NCBI GenBank assembly: GCA_030248225.1
Contig: JASANE010001655.1
Location: forward strand, 1 to 64,000
Reading direction: 5' to 3'
Source of the DNA: Trileptium ribeirensis
Lineage: Eukaryota; Nematoda; Enoplea; Enoplida; Thoracostomopsidae
Length of the DNA: 64,000 nucleotides
Shown: piece by piece, positions 46,451 through 59,698 of the stretch
Layout: each line of letters starts with the position of its first letter
How positions within the stretch are numbered: position 1 is the stretch's first letter
Notes under the pieces: model-generated
Database searches by the model: none
Told to the model about the DNA's origin: nothing
Seen by the model: only the letters and a program-made list of their open reading frames with translations
Translations under genes and position numbers: made by a program

Positions 46451-49400
46451 TTACGTAAGTTTTGTTGACTACTAAATAATTTTATCTTCCCTTCATAAAG
46501 CGGTTAAAGATATCTCATGCTTTATATGATATGCTCAGCAGTTGATGTATCCCCTAAGCGCATTTAAGGCCATTTTTCATATCAAAATCATCTGAAGCTA
46601 TACTGCTGTTGTTTATACCTACGAGCTATAGTTTGGCTTAAACTTTCACAGTGCATGTAACCTCAATATTAACGTGTATACAATATTTCTGCAAGGCAAC
46701 GAGGACTGAAAACCACAGTTTTATATCGAAAGATGGATTAAGTTGCCCGTTAGCAGCTGTGACTTGGACCTATATTGTCTAGCCTTTGATAGCGTTGGCC
46801 CATTTATGGACTGAATTAGAATGAGCTAACGCTAAATGTCCTTCTATGGTCATGGCCGTGGAAGTCACCAGCAAAATATTCAAAATGATTATGCAAATTT
46901 CTCTAGCGCATTACGTAAAGACGTTTTAGGCTCTGACTCGGATTGTTTCAAAATTTATAACTACAGTGTTTTGGCTACAGCTCAAGACTAGCCCATGTTC
47001 CCATCTCTGTAATAATAAATGATGACTGGGCAATAAAACTAAGACCGGAATGAAGGCGAATTTGAGCCAAACAGCTCTACAGTGACACAAGAATGAATGT
47101 GCCTATTACCATGTCATGAAAAATATAAAATAATACACTACAAATAAGGTAATATTGTATAGCTTAAATTAACGACAGTATTTGTATAATTCTAGTCAGT
47201 ACAAAACATATAGTCTACTAACAAATAATAAAAATAAAAACTGAAACATGTAAGATCTTCCCAAAAATACAGATATAGTGTAATATTGTGAAAAATAAAC
47301 TATAAACTATTTTTGAGTCAATGTTTCTCAGTTAACTAAAATAATATTGGAAGCGAGATATTTAAAATTTCCAACTTTTGTTTATATGTATATAGTAGAT
47401 ATTTTGCATCGTAGGAAACAAAATTTAAACACTGATCTTTCTTCTCTAATATTGCTAGCGGTATAAATTTTGTAATTTTTACTGTTTTGTAAATAGTTGG
47501 CATTTAATTTAATTTTATAAAGCTCTAATTTTGCTTGCTACAATATCGCTACGCGATTTTTGTCCACAGCCTTTGTAGAACTAGTTATAGTTGTAAACGC
47601 AAATCAATTGAGTTGGTTGTGACTATTTCATCGTCTCAGTTAATAAAATCCTCAATCTGCGTTAAGAAGTAAACGATGTAAGAAATATTTTGGGGCGGGG
47701 TATATAATTACGCCGTCACAAACTTATAAAGGTACACAAATATTCAATAAATGAAAAAAACATAAAAAGCAATCATGCGCCTAAGATAGTTCAATAAACA
47801 TAGGCTTACAATGCTTTAACTTGTTTTTAAATTTGCGACATAACTGACAATCCTTAAAAGCACAAGTTCATGACTACAACAAACACTACTAATTTTATAT
47901 TTAAATGGATTTTTAATATTTTTGGCTTTTTAGTATTTTCAGTGATCTTTAATAGCATGTAAATACACAAAAATTACTCTGTAATAAAGATGATAAGATT
48001 GCTGGATAAAGTTTTGAAAACGATGCCAGGTGTACTACTAATTTGAAAATTCCCTAAATTTAAGCATTCTTAACTTAGAACCACACTTTGGCATTATGTG
48101 AGGTTTCCTTTGCTTGCTCGGTTGCCTACAAACAATTTATCCGTACATCGAAATTTGATTCGATATTGGTACGAAACATAATACAGCTATATATTGTCTT
48201 AAGTTGCGTTTGCAACATTCAAGTTTTTAGCTCCGAATTTACGCCAAAAAATGATCAAAATTTGTACAAAATCTGGAAGAATTTTTCTTTTTTCTTTTTG
48301 ACAAATTTCAAAGTTTGAACATTATTAAAATTGTTAGAACCACACGTTATTGGAACATCACGTAAAATATTTTAACACAAAATTTAACAAAAAAATAGCA
48401 AAAATGCTTATTCAAAACTTTAAAACATCGCTATTTGCTATAAATTTCTATTACACCCAAATATTGATTAAACGTTCAAAACTTGCCGAAATTAAGAGCT
48501 GGATATTTGAACGTATCAACACATTTTTCTGGTTAATGTATTGGCATAATTCGTATATTTGTGCCATCTCCTCCCAATTTGCTAAAATATCCAAACTTCG
48601 CGCAGTAAAATATACAAAAACATATAGAGTCGTCCACATATTTCGCCATTATTGTTTGAATTATCCATGTTAATTGAACTTAAACAATTGTAAATTTGCA
48701 ATTTTTAGTTTTCTGTCTGTTTAGCAAACAGTCATAAAGTTGGACGCGTTAATTAGTTCATTATTGTATTTTATGACAAGAAACAAATGTCGCTACTGTG
48801 TTCAGTTATAGTATAGATATCGGAGTTTGACCATTCATGCATCACTTCATATACTTGGTAGCCTGATTGAAGACTTTTGAAATAAAACTGTATTATGAAA
48901 ACGATCAAATTATAATCTAAATGATTACCGAGTAAATCAACAGAAATTCTAGCTTTCATTACCTTACTGCTTGTTGATAGGAGAGATATTGCCTATAACT
49001 AATTTTTAAAAGCGTTTCATTTTCGAGAAACGAGCCATCATTGCATGAAGTGAAATACCAGGCAATGCCTAAGCAAAACGCTATTGAATGATTTTAGTGG
49101 CAATAGAATGATAAACGGTTTTATAGTTTTCAACAATAAATTCTTTGGGAAACTATCCGAACAACCTAGTATCTATATTGTGGTGGTCGCTATAATGCGC
49201 GAGTAAAGTTAACTTGGGCCCATCGTCCTTCCTATTTTGTGATTGCCAAGTGGGATTCGCAAATCTTTGTAATGAAACAAATGTGGAAATTTCATAGACT
49301 TTTCACTAACAGAAAATTGGCAGAATCAGAAATAAGCACCAAAAATTACACCTTGTGTTCCAACAGAATTTTGAAATTTTCAATTTGCAGGAAAACGGGC

Positions 49401-49690
49401 ATCTAATGCCTATCAGTTTTTGATTTGTGTTTGTCTCCATTCACGAACAATGAAATACTGATTCATAATACTGACGTCACAAATTAATCGGTCCCATGGT
49501 TTACCTCATAGGTTAAGAAAGCTAGCCTATAAAAATTCCTTAGATTCCATAGCCCAAAAATTCAACGAAAATGCGAACACAAATATGTCGAATTCCTATC
49601 GCAGGGCTCTGTATTCGCGAACAGTTTTGCACCGCATTGCGGTTAACCAAAAAACGTTCGGTAAATGATTTTTAAACGATATACCAAAAC
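46451..49690. other. AT-rich stretch, nothing named
   Basis: The longest frame (48350-48673, 107 codons) is Lys/Ile/Phe-rich with no motif. I see no exon I can support. Confidence 0.3.
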
Positions 49691-49694
49691 AGGA

Positions 49695-50125
49695 TGGCCG
49701 ATGAGCGTGGGTGAAGATTACTGTCACATGACTATGTTTCATTCGTTTAAAAGATTGGCGTGTCAAAATTTCCTTGAATGATTATTGTGAGTACTACCAT
49801 GATGGATAGTGATAGTTTATGGTGAAATATTTTACATGTAATTCCTATGACGTATGGCGACCAGACCCTTTTGTTTGTTAGTGTTTGAAAGGGACGCTTG
49901 GAAAGTAATATGATAATTCGTTTTTGGCGTGACCACGGGTTGATTCTGTTGCTTTTAATTTGTTTTTAACATTTCCTATTGGTCTGCGATTTGCTGCAGT
50001 TTTCTCTAAAAGTAGTGTATTTGGTTTTCCGCTAATTAAAATAGACTTTTCAGTAATTTACTGTTCTGAAATTTTACCTATGCAAGAAGTCTCATAATCT
50101 TGCGTACCAGGCGTCTATTCCAAAT
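49695..50125 (+). repeat. 5' LTR of Ty3/Gypsy element 1
   Basis: Aligns with 54590-54995 over its whole length. Shared words are AGATTGGCGTG (49752 and 54643), CGCTTGGAAA, GGTTGATT.TGTTG and ACCTATGCA.GAAGTCT (50076 and 54941). The copies are well diverged, so the insertion is old. Outer ends are approximate. Confidence 0.68.
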
Positions 50126-50305
50126 ATGGATGTAGGTACCCTCGTAATTCCTGTATTCATATTTGAAATAGACGTATAGGAACTTTGAGAAACTGGGTCC
50201 AGTTATACTAACATCATACAGTACTTTGTTAAGTTAAAACAGCCAAAACTACACTACCTGCCGTATCCAGGAAAATTACTCACAGCCTAAAATCTAACAC
50301 TTCAT

Positions 50306-50745
50306 GGCATACTAATTAATACACATTAAAATAGGTATCAAAACATATGTACATCTTTCCACAATAGCAAAAATGCTTGCTGCCCGTAAGACTTCATACT
50401 TGGCGTCGATTCTCAAAGACGACTTAGAAGAGTCGCTTTGGACTCTTAAAACTATGAGTTGCAACTTCCAGATGCAAAAGTAAATATCGGAAAATTTTTA
50501 ACAGAAAAAGACCTAATATTTTACGGTAACACAATAATACACATTAAAACAAGGTACGGAAACATATATAGATCTTTTCACAATAGCAGAAGTTGTTTAT
50601 TGTCCGTACAATTGCTATACCTTGCGCCGATTTTCAAAGACGGCTTGGGAAAGTCATTTCGGACTTTCAATACTATGACTTGCAAATTATAAGTGCAGAC
50701 CTAAATATCTAAAAACTAATAGTCCTTATACGGTAACAGTGATGT
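50306..50745. repeat. About 216-bp tandem duplication, 2 copies
   Basis: ACACATTAAAA..GGTA..AAACATAT..A.ATCTTT.CACAATAGC starts near 50322 and 50538, and TTACGGTAACA occurs in both units. It lies in the gag-side region of element 1, where no gag motif is left. Confidence 0.7.
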
Positions 50746-51019
50746 CTGTTATACGTTGACAATCCGACGTATACTTACCACTATTTTGTATAAATTTAAT
50801 ACACGTATAACTAAAATCGATATTTTACGGCCTCATTACCAAAAGTTTGCTAAACGATCATTACAAATATATTGAATTCTATATTGAATTATAAAACTAA
50901 AATATAATATATTGAATATAATATTTCTCAATGATTATAAAACTACTTCTAATAAAGGTTACCTTTATGTAATACTATTCTTTATTAAGACATTCACTTA
51001 GCAGATGGATATGAACTCC

Positions 51020-51850
51020 AAGCCAAAAACATATTTTTCAAATCACGACGATATTTCAGCTATTAAAGTCAAATGGAAGCTTACAAGACGCACACCTGTA
51101 TATTTTCATGATATTAACACACAAATAGAAATATGATGACACTTTGTGAGCAATTTGACTCTGCAAAAAGAAATAGACTTTCAACATTGCTAATCGATAG
51201 CCGTGATGTATTCGCACAGCACAGTCGAATCACAAACTAGGCAAGACTGATTTTGTCAAACATTCCCTTAATACGTAGGCTAAAGATCCAGTAAAATATA
51301 GACCACGTATAGTTTCTAAAGCCGAAAACAAATAATAGATTAGCATGTAATTAAAACGATAAATTAGGGGTTATCATTTCTTCTGATTCTCCATGATCAA
51401 GGCCAGTGGTTGTTGTTCTTAAGAAGGATAATACTACAGTTTGCATAGATTTCAGAGCATTAAATAAGACTACTCAGAGGATAGCAATCCATTACATAAT
51501 TGCAATGACTTATTCGACATTCTTCGAAAAAACTAACTTTTTCGCTTTGTTACATCTGATAAATGGTTACTGGCAAGAAGCCATGAAAGACAAAGACAGA
51601 GAAAAGACAGCGTTTGTCACTCACTCCGGGCTTTACGAACGAGTCTTTGCCTATTATACTATGTAATGTAATAGCAACTTATCAGAGACTCGTGGAAAAG
51701 GTCTCACAAGGCTTGACTAAAAAATTCTGCTTATGTTACATAGAAGACATACGTATCTTTTCTGAAGCATTTTCTGATCATCTAAAATACGTGCAGGAAA
51801 TACTTACTCGATTACGAATGCACAATTTAAAAGTAAAAATTACTAAATGA
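51020..51850 (+). pseudogene. Ty3/Gypsy element 1: reverse transcriptase remnant
   Basis: Scattered frames read FVKHSLNT, DPVKYRPRIVSKAE, SPWSRPVVVVLKKDNTTVCI, DFRALNK, EKTAFVTHSGLYE and then, after a stop and frame change, CYIEDIRIFSEAFSDHLKYV and LTRLRMHNLKVK. These are consecutive blocks of Gypsy RT. The catalytic Y-x-DD is YIED, and stops break the frame, so it is inactive. Confidence 0.82.
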
Positions 51851-52229
51851 GTATTTGTTAAACTGAAAGTAGATTTTAAGTCATGTCGTTAGCAAAAGTG
51901 TTTTTAAGTTAACGCTAAAAAGGTAAAAACAGTACAATCGTATAGTACAACTACAAACACGCGTACTTTTTAATCCTGTCTTTACAAAAAAATTTTGCTA
52001 CATGATCAGGCTAACAGGCATTAATAGGAGCGGTACTGAGTCTGAGGTACGACACAAAAATTTACAACAGAACACCTAAGCCAATTCTTCTTTACAAAAG
52101 CTAGAATTAATCTATCCGGTGTTTAGAAAATTGACATTATATCAGTTATTCAATACTTTGGGTCTTACTTATATTTAAAGCCATTTACTATTACTAGAGT
52201 ATCAACATACTTCAGCAAAATTTGCTCGA

Positions 52230-53110
52230 AAGGGCTTAAAATTACTTGCGTACGATTTAACTACTTAATACATATTTGGTAAGCAGAACTGCGTTGCTGA
52301 TGCATTATCTCAAGCTCCACTTTATACTGAAATGGAACATCTTCTAACACTCGACTTAACTGTATGTTTATATGTAATAACTTACGCAGCGTTGCGGAAA
52401 ATTTTGAATAGTTAAACAGCTACATATACAAACTTATTAATTGTATACAAACTTACGAGCATACAAAATTGCTAGTAACGCCTACAGTACTAGGTCCAGA
52501 AATCATACAAATCCATGATGATTTCGAAAGAAACTATGGTATACGCAAAACTCTGAGCAAAACAACACATTATTATTGGTCGAAAATAGTGAAGTTTCTG
52601 ACTACGTGCAACGATGTTTTTCTTGTCAAACTAAGAAATGTAAAGCTGCTGCAACTGAAATACCTTTACAGCCACTTGAGGTAAGAAAAATATTTGACTG
52701 TGTTGGTCCACTTTCAGGTACAAAGCACGAATGGATGTACATCGTAGTTATCAGCGAATATTTACGGTGAAGCATACACAACGTCAGATAAGACTACTGA
52801 GACTAGTGCTATTCTCATTTCCAGAACATCATGCGTGTCTATGGGGCACCTAAACTATTTTGAACGACAGAGGTAATAACTTCCTTAGTGACATAATTAA
52901 GCGAACTTGCGATTTCCTAAACCCACACAAAGTAAACACCACGTCCTTTAATCCTAGGTGTGATAGCTTAATAGAAAGGTTCAATCACACTACGTCAAAC
53001 ATGATATCCGTGTATTCTAAAGAACAATATGAGTGAGATGAGTACATACTTTCTGTGCTTTTGACGGGTAGAACTAACGTGGAATTTAGGAACGAAAGCC
53101 CCTTTTACTA
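52230..53110 (+). pseudogene. Ty3/Gypsy element 1: RNase H end and integrase remnant
   Basis: The end of RNase H reads YIFGKQNCVADALSQAP (52269-52319). The integrase zinc-binding region follows (IHDDFE..YGIRKTLSK, then CFSCQTKK in another frame), then the core: FDCVGPLSGTKHEWMYIVV, LNDRGNNFLSD and CDSLIERFNHTTS. All three acidic residues are present, and exactly 35 residues separate the second Asp from the Glu (DX35E). Several stops and shifts lie between blocks. Integrase C-terminal and spacer sequence runs on to about 53.7 kb. Confidence 0.82.
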
Positions 53111-53699
53111 ACGGAATCAATTCTTATTTAGGGCCTGATATCGCATTATTTCCTAACAATAGAACTACTGATAGTGAGAAGAACTGTGCGAGTGAGGTAT
53201 CTAAAAATTAACACGATTGGAAAATCGCAATTAAAACTATCAATAAATAGCAACCTAAATAATAATCATAATACGACAGCAATGCTAAAAATTGCAGTTT
53301 CGCGGTCAAAGAACGAGTTCTATTTGACTAAAAACAACTATTATTACAACATCAGTGGAGATCTCTATAGAGGTTTCAGATGTTAGTTTCACTATAGCTA
53401 GGATTAGGCCATGTCACTTTCCTGGTAAGCCGGGCTTTAGAGTTAATATTACTCACTTCAAATAAATGGCTTACAGCTGTTATGTTCCATGCTCGGATTT
53501 AGAAAAACAGAATCTTCTTACTCTACTGGTGCCACTCGAATACATGTTCCGCCTCTTGAGAATGTTACTTCTGGCCCAGATGCACCATCTCCCAATTGTA
53601 ACGGAACCAGACAACGTCGTAACCAAAACTAAGCAACTTGTCGAAGTTATGAACATATTTTTTCTTCGAGTACTATTATTATATTACTTTTGAGTTCCT

Positions 53700-54589
53700 T
53701 CCGCTTATCTCTCCCCCGACATCACGTTTGTTAGACACACAAGCTATCTTGGGCTCACTCATTATCCGCACATCAGGACTTGACATGCAAGGCTACAAAT
53801 CCAAACCATACAACTTATGCTTGCAGTCTGAGAAACTACCACCGTCTATAATATCTAACAGTATAAAGGGACAGACGCATGTGAAATTCTTACTGCCATA
53901 GCTATTTTGACTGCAACTATTCTTTGAGATTGATTCTGAACAAAAAACCAACATCATTCTAATTCGGCAGAGTTTCTTCACAAAGCTTACATTATGACTT
54001 GACTGACTACCACCTAAACGCTTTATTACAGACTTTCAACAGGCCAACTGCTTTACTGTGGTAGCTCAAATTACTGTACTTTCTATTCCTTATAATCGGC
54101 ATTATACAATTTGAGCAACGACATATTTATCACCATCTAATTCTTCTATTAGTCAAATTCATGGTCATATTTTAAGACAATAGTTCAAAATATATAATAT
54201 AGTTCACGCTGGTCCATATTTATAACAAATCTTGAGCATTGCAGTGACAAGCTAAATATCCAACAACAAAGTCTGAGACATGATTTGAGCTGAACAATGC
54301 CATGTCACAAACTGTTTCGTCAACAGCAGTGTCATCGTCGAGCTTTATTTTTAACTGAAGCAGCACTGTATTCCATACAGCAGAATTCGCCATACATTCG
54401 TAACCTATCTCATAAACGGTAAAGATGGAATCAAGTTCTACTTGCGTACATTTTTGAATCCCTAAAATCGAGACTGTATCGTCCGCGACATAATTGACAA
54501 CAAAACCGCAAAGCATTCCGTCGAAGACAAGTGCTAAAACAAATTCTACAGCAGAGGTACCATTTTAATATTTGATAAGGTAGCGCTCG
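53700..54589 (+). other. Element 1 sequence between pol and 3' LTR
   Basis: No env-like or other recognisable frame; short frames on both strands only. Confidence 0.35.
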
Positions 54590-54995
54590 TAAAATGAGTG
54601 AGGAGCGTGGTGGGCGCTATAACTATGGTACAATGGATTAATAGATTGGCGTGCGAAAAGTTGTTTGAACGGTTGTTGAAATTACCACCTTCATGAATAG
54701 TGATTGTAAATTGTGGAAAATTTTGTATATAATTCATGCAAGGTATGGCAGCTAGGTGGTAAGATGTTTTGCTTGTATTTAAACGTGGCGCTTGGAAAAA
54801 CAGATGAGATTTTGTTTTTGAAATGACACGGTACTGGTTGATTTTGTTGTTTTTGATAATTCCTGTTGGCCTACCATTCCGTGCAGTCTACTTATTTATT
54901 TTTTCCGCAAAAAGTAGGCTTTTCTGTAACTGTGCATTTTACCTATGCATGAAGTCTTATAAACTTACCTGCCTAATAAGCGTCACAATATGTTG
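54590..54995 (+). repeat. 3' LTR of Ty3/Gypsy element 1
   Basis: Diverged direct copy of 49695-50125 (see shared words there). The two LTRs bound a roughly 5.3-kb element in plus orientation. Confidence 0.68.
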
Positions 54996-55119
54996 TCCTC
55001 CGAAAAAATCTTGCTAATAGCATGGATATTTTTAATTTTTTCAGATATTTCCAGCAAAATAAGATTAGCAAGCTAACAACTGCACATTTTGTACCACTGT
55101 GATAAATTATTTAGTAACA

Positions 55120-55270
55120 TATCTAATAGTAATATCCATATCCATATCTAATATCCATATAGTAATATCTAATAGTAGTATCTAATAGTAATATCTAATA
55201 GTAGTATCTAATAGTAATATCTAATAGTAATATCCATATCCATATCTAATAGTAATATCTAATAGTAACA
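55120..55270. repeat. ATCTAATAGTA/ATATCCAT minisatellite
   Basis: About twelve copies of a 13-bp word (TAATATCTAATAG and TAGTATCTAATAG) interleaved with ATATCCATATCCAT. Confidence 0.9.
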
Positions 55271-55789
55271 GCACATTAGTTTGCGTACACAACTATTAAT
55301 CATACAACCCAGACTAGATTGTTAAATTCTCGCATCGAGCTTGTCAAACAAATTAATTTTGGCCTTAAATGATTAGCTAATCGATATTTAGTCTTTGGCT
55401 TGGCTATACCATTAATGTCCACTTCTATCAAGTAGGAAAAGTCCACAGTTGAAAGCGTGTGATAGTTGAGTTAGCCATGTTGTGTATATTTGAACAGGAC
55501 TTGCTATTCAGCCGCGTTGTGACAAATTTTTGTTACACTAAAAATTTTCGGAAATCTTGTATCTACACAACCCATTTAGATCTGTTTTGTGAAAAAAGTG
55601 GTTTTTGGTGCTGAAATAACCAATAGTTTATGGTCGGTGTCAGAAAATGTGAAAAACTACATTCATAAAGTATTATACATTCCTGAAATAATACAATTGA
55701 ACGATGATGCGTATTGGTTAATGAAAAAATTGTCTTTAAATTAAATTAAAGGTTAATCCATACCGACAGCGACAGAAGTTTGCTGCTGT

Positions 55790-56760
55790 TATCGTTGGCT
55801 TTGCCAACGATTGGAACTGCAAGAGCCTCTCAGCCGCGAACGCCACATTGATCAAAACCTGCGGTTATCGAATATTAGAATGCCGGTTCAACAGTTCAAC
55901 AAATGGTATCCAATTAGCGATTCCTCATTGCCGACGTAGCTAAACCTATATTGTTTACCGATTTTCACTGTGCAGTCAAGTTAACAATCAACGGCAGCGA
56001 CAACGCATGTCGAGTAGCCGTCCGTCACGTCCAACGATTGATACACACAACAGCAATGGTAAACAACAGCGATCTGGTAATTAAAGCTTGACGGCTCAAT
56101 GACACGAGATCCTTCGTTTCAGAGCTGTTGGTACAATTTAAAGTTCGAGAACCCAGCAACCAACGCTCCAGTCACGCGACCAATTCAGTTTAACACTGTT
56201 ACTCATGTACCACCGTGCTTTGCAAAGCCGCGAAAAATGTTCGGCGATAAACTACAGGCAACAAAGGATGAGTACGCATGCAGTACTCATGCGTACTAGT
56301 ATTGTTAAACAGGAGAGTCGCCCTAGCCAACGCTACTTCATGCTGTTAAGAAATCTCCGTAGCAATGGTGGACTGTGGCAACTGTCCAATCCTCAATATT
56401 TACACAGTACCTGATCGTTATCCTCATCTACACCACCAACGAATTGCTTGGATGTCGAGAGTTTACCAGCCTGGATTGCGTCAAAGCGTTTCTTCAGATT
56501 CCGATAGCACCAGAAGATATCAAAAATACGGCTATTACAACACTATTCGTCATGTTCTTCTACCGAACTGTGCCGTTTGGTATGCGGAACGGTTCGAACA
56601 ATTTTCAAGTCCTGATGGATCACTCATGCCTGGAAATGCCTAGCATGAAAAAGAACATCGACGATATACTCCCGTCAAGGGTATCCGAAGATACAGGAAC
56701 CGCGCATTCGCACATCTCGTCAAATATAGACTCATGCTTGAGTCTACAATAGGTGCGGAC
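55790..56760 (+). pseudogene. Ty3/Gypsy element 2: protease end and reverse transcriptase
   Basis: Protease-side blocks LSAANATLIKTCG and, in another frame, IADVAKPIL are followed by VPPCFAKPRK..GDKLQATKDE (RT N-terminus), TVPDRYPHLHH and a longer intact run from about 56,440 (FTSLDCVKAFLQIPIAPEDI, KNTAITTLF, FYRTVPFGMRN, NIDDILPS). The order and wording match Gypsy elements of the CsRn1/Kabuki type, with NIDD in place of YIDD. Frameshifts and stops throughout. Confidence 0.82.
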
Positions 56761-57200
56761 ACCTGGGTTGTTCTATTGTTAAGTCATTTCATGATCGTAA
56801 ACAATATGAACGATTTCCCTTCTACACGCTCTGCGATCAGGGATTGCGATCAACGATTTGCAATGCAGCAACACGTAGACGCTTTTCGCGTCACTATTTT
56901 GTGATTAATCGTATTGTTCTGACCGTGTACAAATGAAAACACGATTGCCATTCGCGTTTTTTCTCGTATGGTGTAATAAACAAATATCCCGAGAAGATTG
57001 CTGTATGCTTCACTATGTCATTTGATAAACACGGACAAATGTTCGAAATGGACAAATGTGTACGAACGCAAATTCCATTTGTATATACCAGAGCCCATGT
57101 TTGCATGCTGAAAAATGCGAATACCAATGGCAAATAATGACCGCGAATTTCTACGCGAATAAATTCGTGATTTTGACAAAAGAACAATCTTGGTGCACCC
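56761..57200. other. Non-homologous stretch interrupting RT of element 2
   Basis: RT resumes at 57221, but the expected roughly 75 bp between the two blocks is replaced by about 450 bp with no RT similarity. It is probably a small insertion; its ends are not clear. Confidence 0.4.
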
Positions 57201-57220
57201 ACCTAAAATGGGCTCACGCT

Positions 57221-58620
57221 TCAAACTTAAACGAGCTAAATGCGAATTCTTCAAGAAGACAGTCGAATTTGTCGGCGCTGATGTATGTACTAATAGAATC
57301 CACCCAATCGCGCGAAATATAGAGGCGACCACCCAATTTCCACAGCCATAGACGCTCAGCGAGTTGCAACAATTCTTTTGTCTGCGTGGTACTTACCACA
57401 GATTCAACGTAAACTACTCCTGAATCGCCACACTGTTCACCAACTTGAGAAAAACTACGAGATCGGCCAAAGGATCGAATGCTGCAAACAAAGCGACAAC
57501 GTGGCTGAGCAATCTTTCTCAGCCAGAAACATTTCGACAGGGTTATCGCACGCGGCGGTTGCACAAGTTCAAGGGACGCCGGCGGTTGATCAAATCGCAG
57601 ATGGTTAAATCGTTGATCAACATCCACAAACGGTTTTTACGACAATATCGCTGCCTATTCGATGGTCATCTATCACCGGCAAACAAACCAGGTACTACGA
57701 CAAGAATCGTCCAAATTTCGATGATGGGTAGTTGTCCTCTTTCACGGCCTCTGACATCCAGGCTACATGACAAAGTTGGCTATGATTAACCAATCGAATG
57801 TTTGGCCGGAAATGAGAAAAGCCATTTGTAATATCATCAAAACTTATATGGATTGCCAAGCCGCGAATATCGTCCGCCACACAAAGAAGCCATCGAATCG
57901 ACACCGATAAAACAACGGTATGCCACGATTCACGTCGATATCGTTGATCCGAGTCACGGTGAGCTATATACCGCCACGATAATTGACCTGTATTCTCGAT
58001 GGCCTGAACTCTTGCCTGCAAGCGACATTTTATTGGCTACAGCCTCCGACAAACTTGTCCAAGTATGACTATATCGCTTTAGAGTTCCCACTGTCATCGT
58101 CGCCGACGCTAAAGCGCAATTCTTGTCTGCCTTATTGAAGCACGTAATGTCGAAGTTAGGCATCAAACGACAGCTGTATATCACCCGCCGTCGAACGCCG
58201 CAATCGAATGTTTTCACCGTACGCTGAAGACAGCGCTGCTAGCGCGCTGCATAGACCGGGAATGATTTCGTAATATCCCGGTCGTGCTTCTTGATATTCA
58301 TTAACCGTCATCGACTCAGTATTTTCCGCGACACTACACAGGCTAGATGATTGCATTCACCTTCCTGGACCCTTGCTTTGCTACGCTAAAGAACCACGAT
58401 CATAGATATTCCCGCCATCTGCCAACGATTTGCGAATAAAATCGACATTATAGATGATTGCGACTATTCTCTCACGTCATGAACATCGCACGAAACCGAC
58501 AAGCTCGACTAGGTAGCCTGAACGAAATTTCCCAGTTATCCTTGGTAGCCAGCGCTCCAAATCGAGGTTAGAAACACACGACTCGAGGGCAAATATCTAC
58601 GTCCAAACAAGATTGTCATC
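57221..58620 (+). pseudogene. Ty3/Gypsy element 2: RT connection and integrase
   Basis: LKRAKCEFFKKTVEFVGADV ... RNIEATTQFPQP (57221-57346) is the RT end. A region homologous to ELQQFFCLRGTYHRF follows in a shifted frame. Integrase is at about 57,900-58,260: YATIHVDIVDP, TATIIDLYSRWPEL, PTVIVADAKAQFLSALLKHV and, after a shift near 58,164, TAVYHPPSNAAIECFHRTLK. The acidic triad is visible but the frame is broken. RNase H is mostly missing, so the element also has an internal deletion. Confidence 0.8.
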
Positions 58621-59240
58621 AAATTTTTGGGAAGTGGAAGATTTGCGTCTGTCAAACGTCTTCACGTTCGTTGGTAATATTAGACCGACCACGGTGGTAC
58701 CAAACATCGGGGTGTCCAACATCCAACTCTCGAAGCCAACCACCGGCTCCAGAGAACGGCCGCTCGGACGCGTTTACCAACATCAACACTGTATGGTACC
58801 TCGCAGATTCAGTAGTAGACAGCTCCACAACTATAGCCTGCGCTGCGTCGACGCGGCCATCAATATGCTGCGGATACAGATCGACAGCACAAATCGGTTC
58901 AATTTTGATGCTAATAAAATTCAATGGCCCAACTGATCTTACGATTGGGGCAAGATTACGTGGCAGCACAAAACCAGTTTGAGGGGACCAGAATATTCCA
59001 AATGTGTTTAAATCCTTAAAAACCAGGAATGAATCTCTGGAACCGTTCGGATAATACGTTCAATATTACCTATATAAGCAAGACCAACTTTGCTCTTGTG
59101 CTTCAGTTGTTCTTTTCGTCAGTTAGTCAAATACTGCTTCCAGCAAGCCCTGTTTGTTGTTTTTATTTGTTGTTTTGTCGTTTCGTATTAAATTCCAGAC
59201 GAAGTAAGAACAACGGGTATTGCAGAAATTACGTAATCGG
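58621..59240 (+). mobile_element. 3' tail of Ty3/Gypsy element 2, possible LTR
   Basis: The integrase C-terminal remnant (ASVKRLHVRW) leads to a purine run TTGAGGGGACCAG at about 58,978, then CTATATAAGCAAGACC at about 59,068 and TTGTGCTTCAG, as in a Gypsy LTR with a TATA box. No matching 5' LTR was found. Confidence 0.45.
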
Positions 59241-59678
59241 CTAGATCAGAACCAGCATTATTTGAAGAAAATGCATACGAACACAACCTAATAACAATGG
59301 AAATGACTTGGCCATATTTTTGTATTTTATTAACGAAAATATAGGAATAATAATTTTATTACTATGTTTACTCAAACTATTGCTGTTATTGTTACAGAAT
59401 GTTCCGCTTTCTAAAATATATTTATTGTAAATTCCCACTGAAACTATTATTCACACGCTAACATTTCTTGATTAAAATTTTCACAATGTGTGACCGCCAC
59501 ATAATATGCAAAAGTACAAGAAGATAAACTCGCAGTAAAATGTAAACTAGATTTTAACACGATCACAACTGTATTTTGTGAGTCGGCGCAGAGCGTAAAA
59601 TGATTTTATCCATAAATCCATTGAGCTTTTGCACTATCATGATATAAAATCAATCGCTAATAGCGATGTTCACACGGT

Positions 59679-59684
59679 TTTATT
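59679..59684 (-). promoter_or_regulatory. Poly(A) signal of gene B
   Basis: AATAAA on the minus strand, 15 bases downstream of the TAA at 59699. Confidence 0.5.
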
Positions 59685-59698
59685 ACAAATCGATACAA

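Noticed and set aside
48350..48673. 107-codon plus-strand frame
   Set aside because: Lys/Ile/Phe-rich composition as expected in AT-rich DNA, with no motif or splice support.
53700..54589. Envelope gene in Gypsy element 1
   Set aside because: No frame with signal, Cys pattern or membrane segment in the expected place.
57214..57627. 137-codon minus-strand frame
   Set aside because: It is antisense to the RT connection region of Gypsy element 2.
58652..58969. Overlapping frames on both strands near 58.6-59.0 kb
   Set aside because: They fall in the integrase tail of Gypsy element 2 and none is independent.
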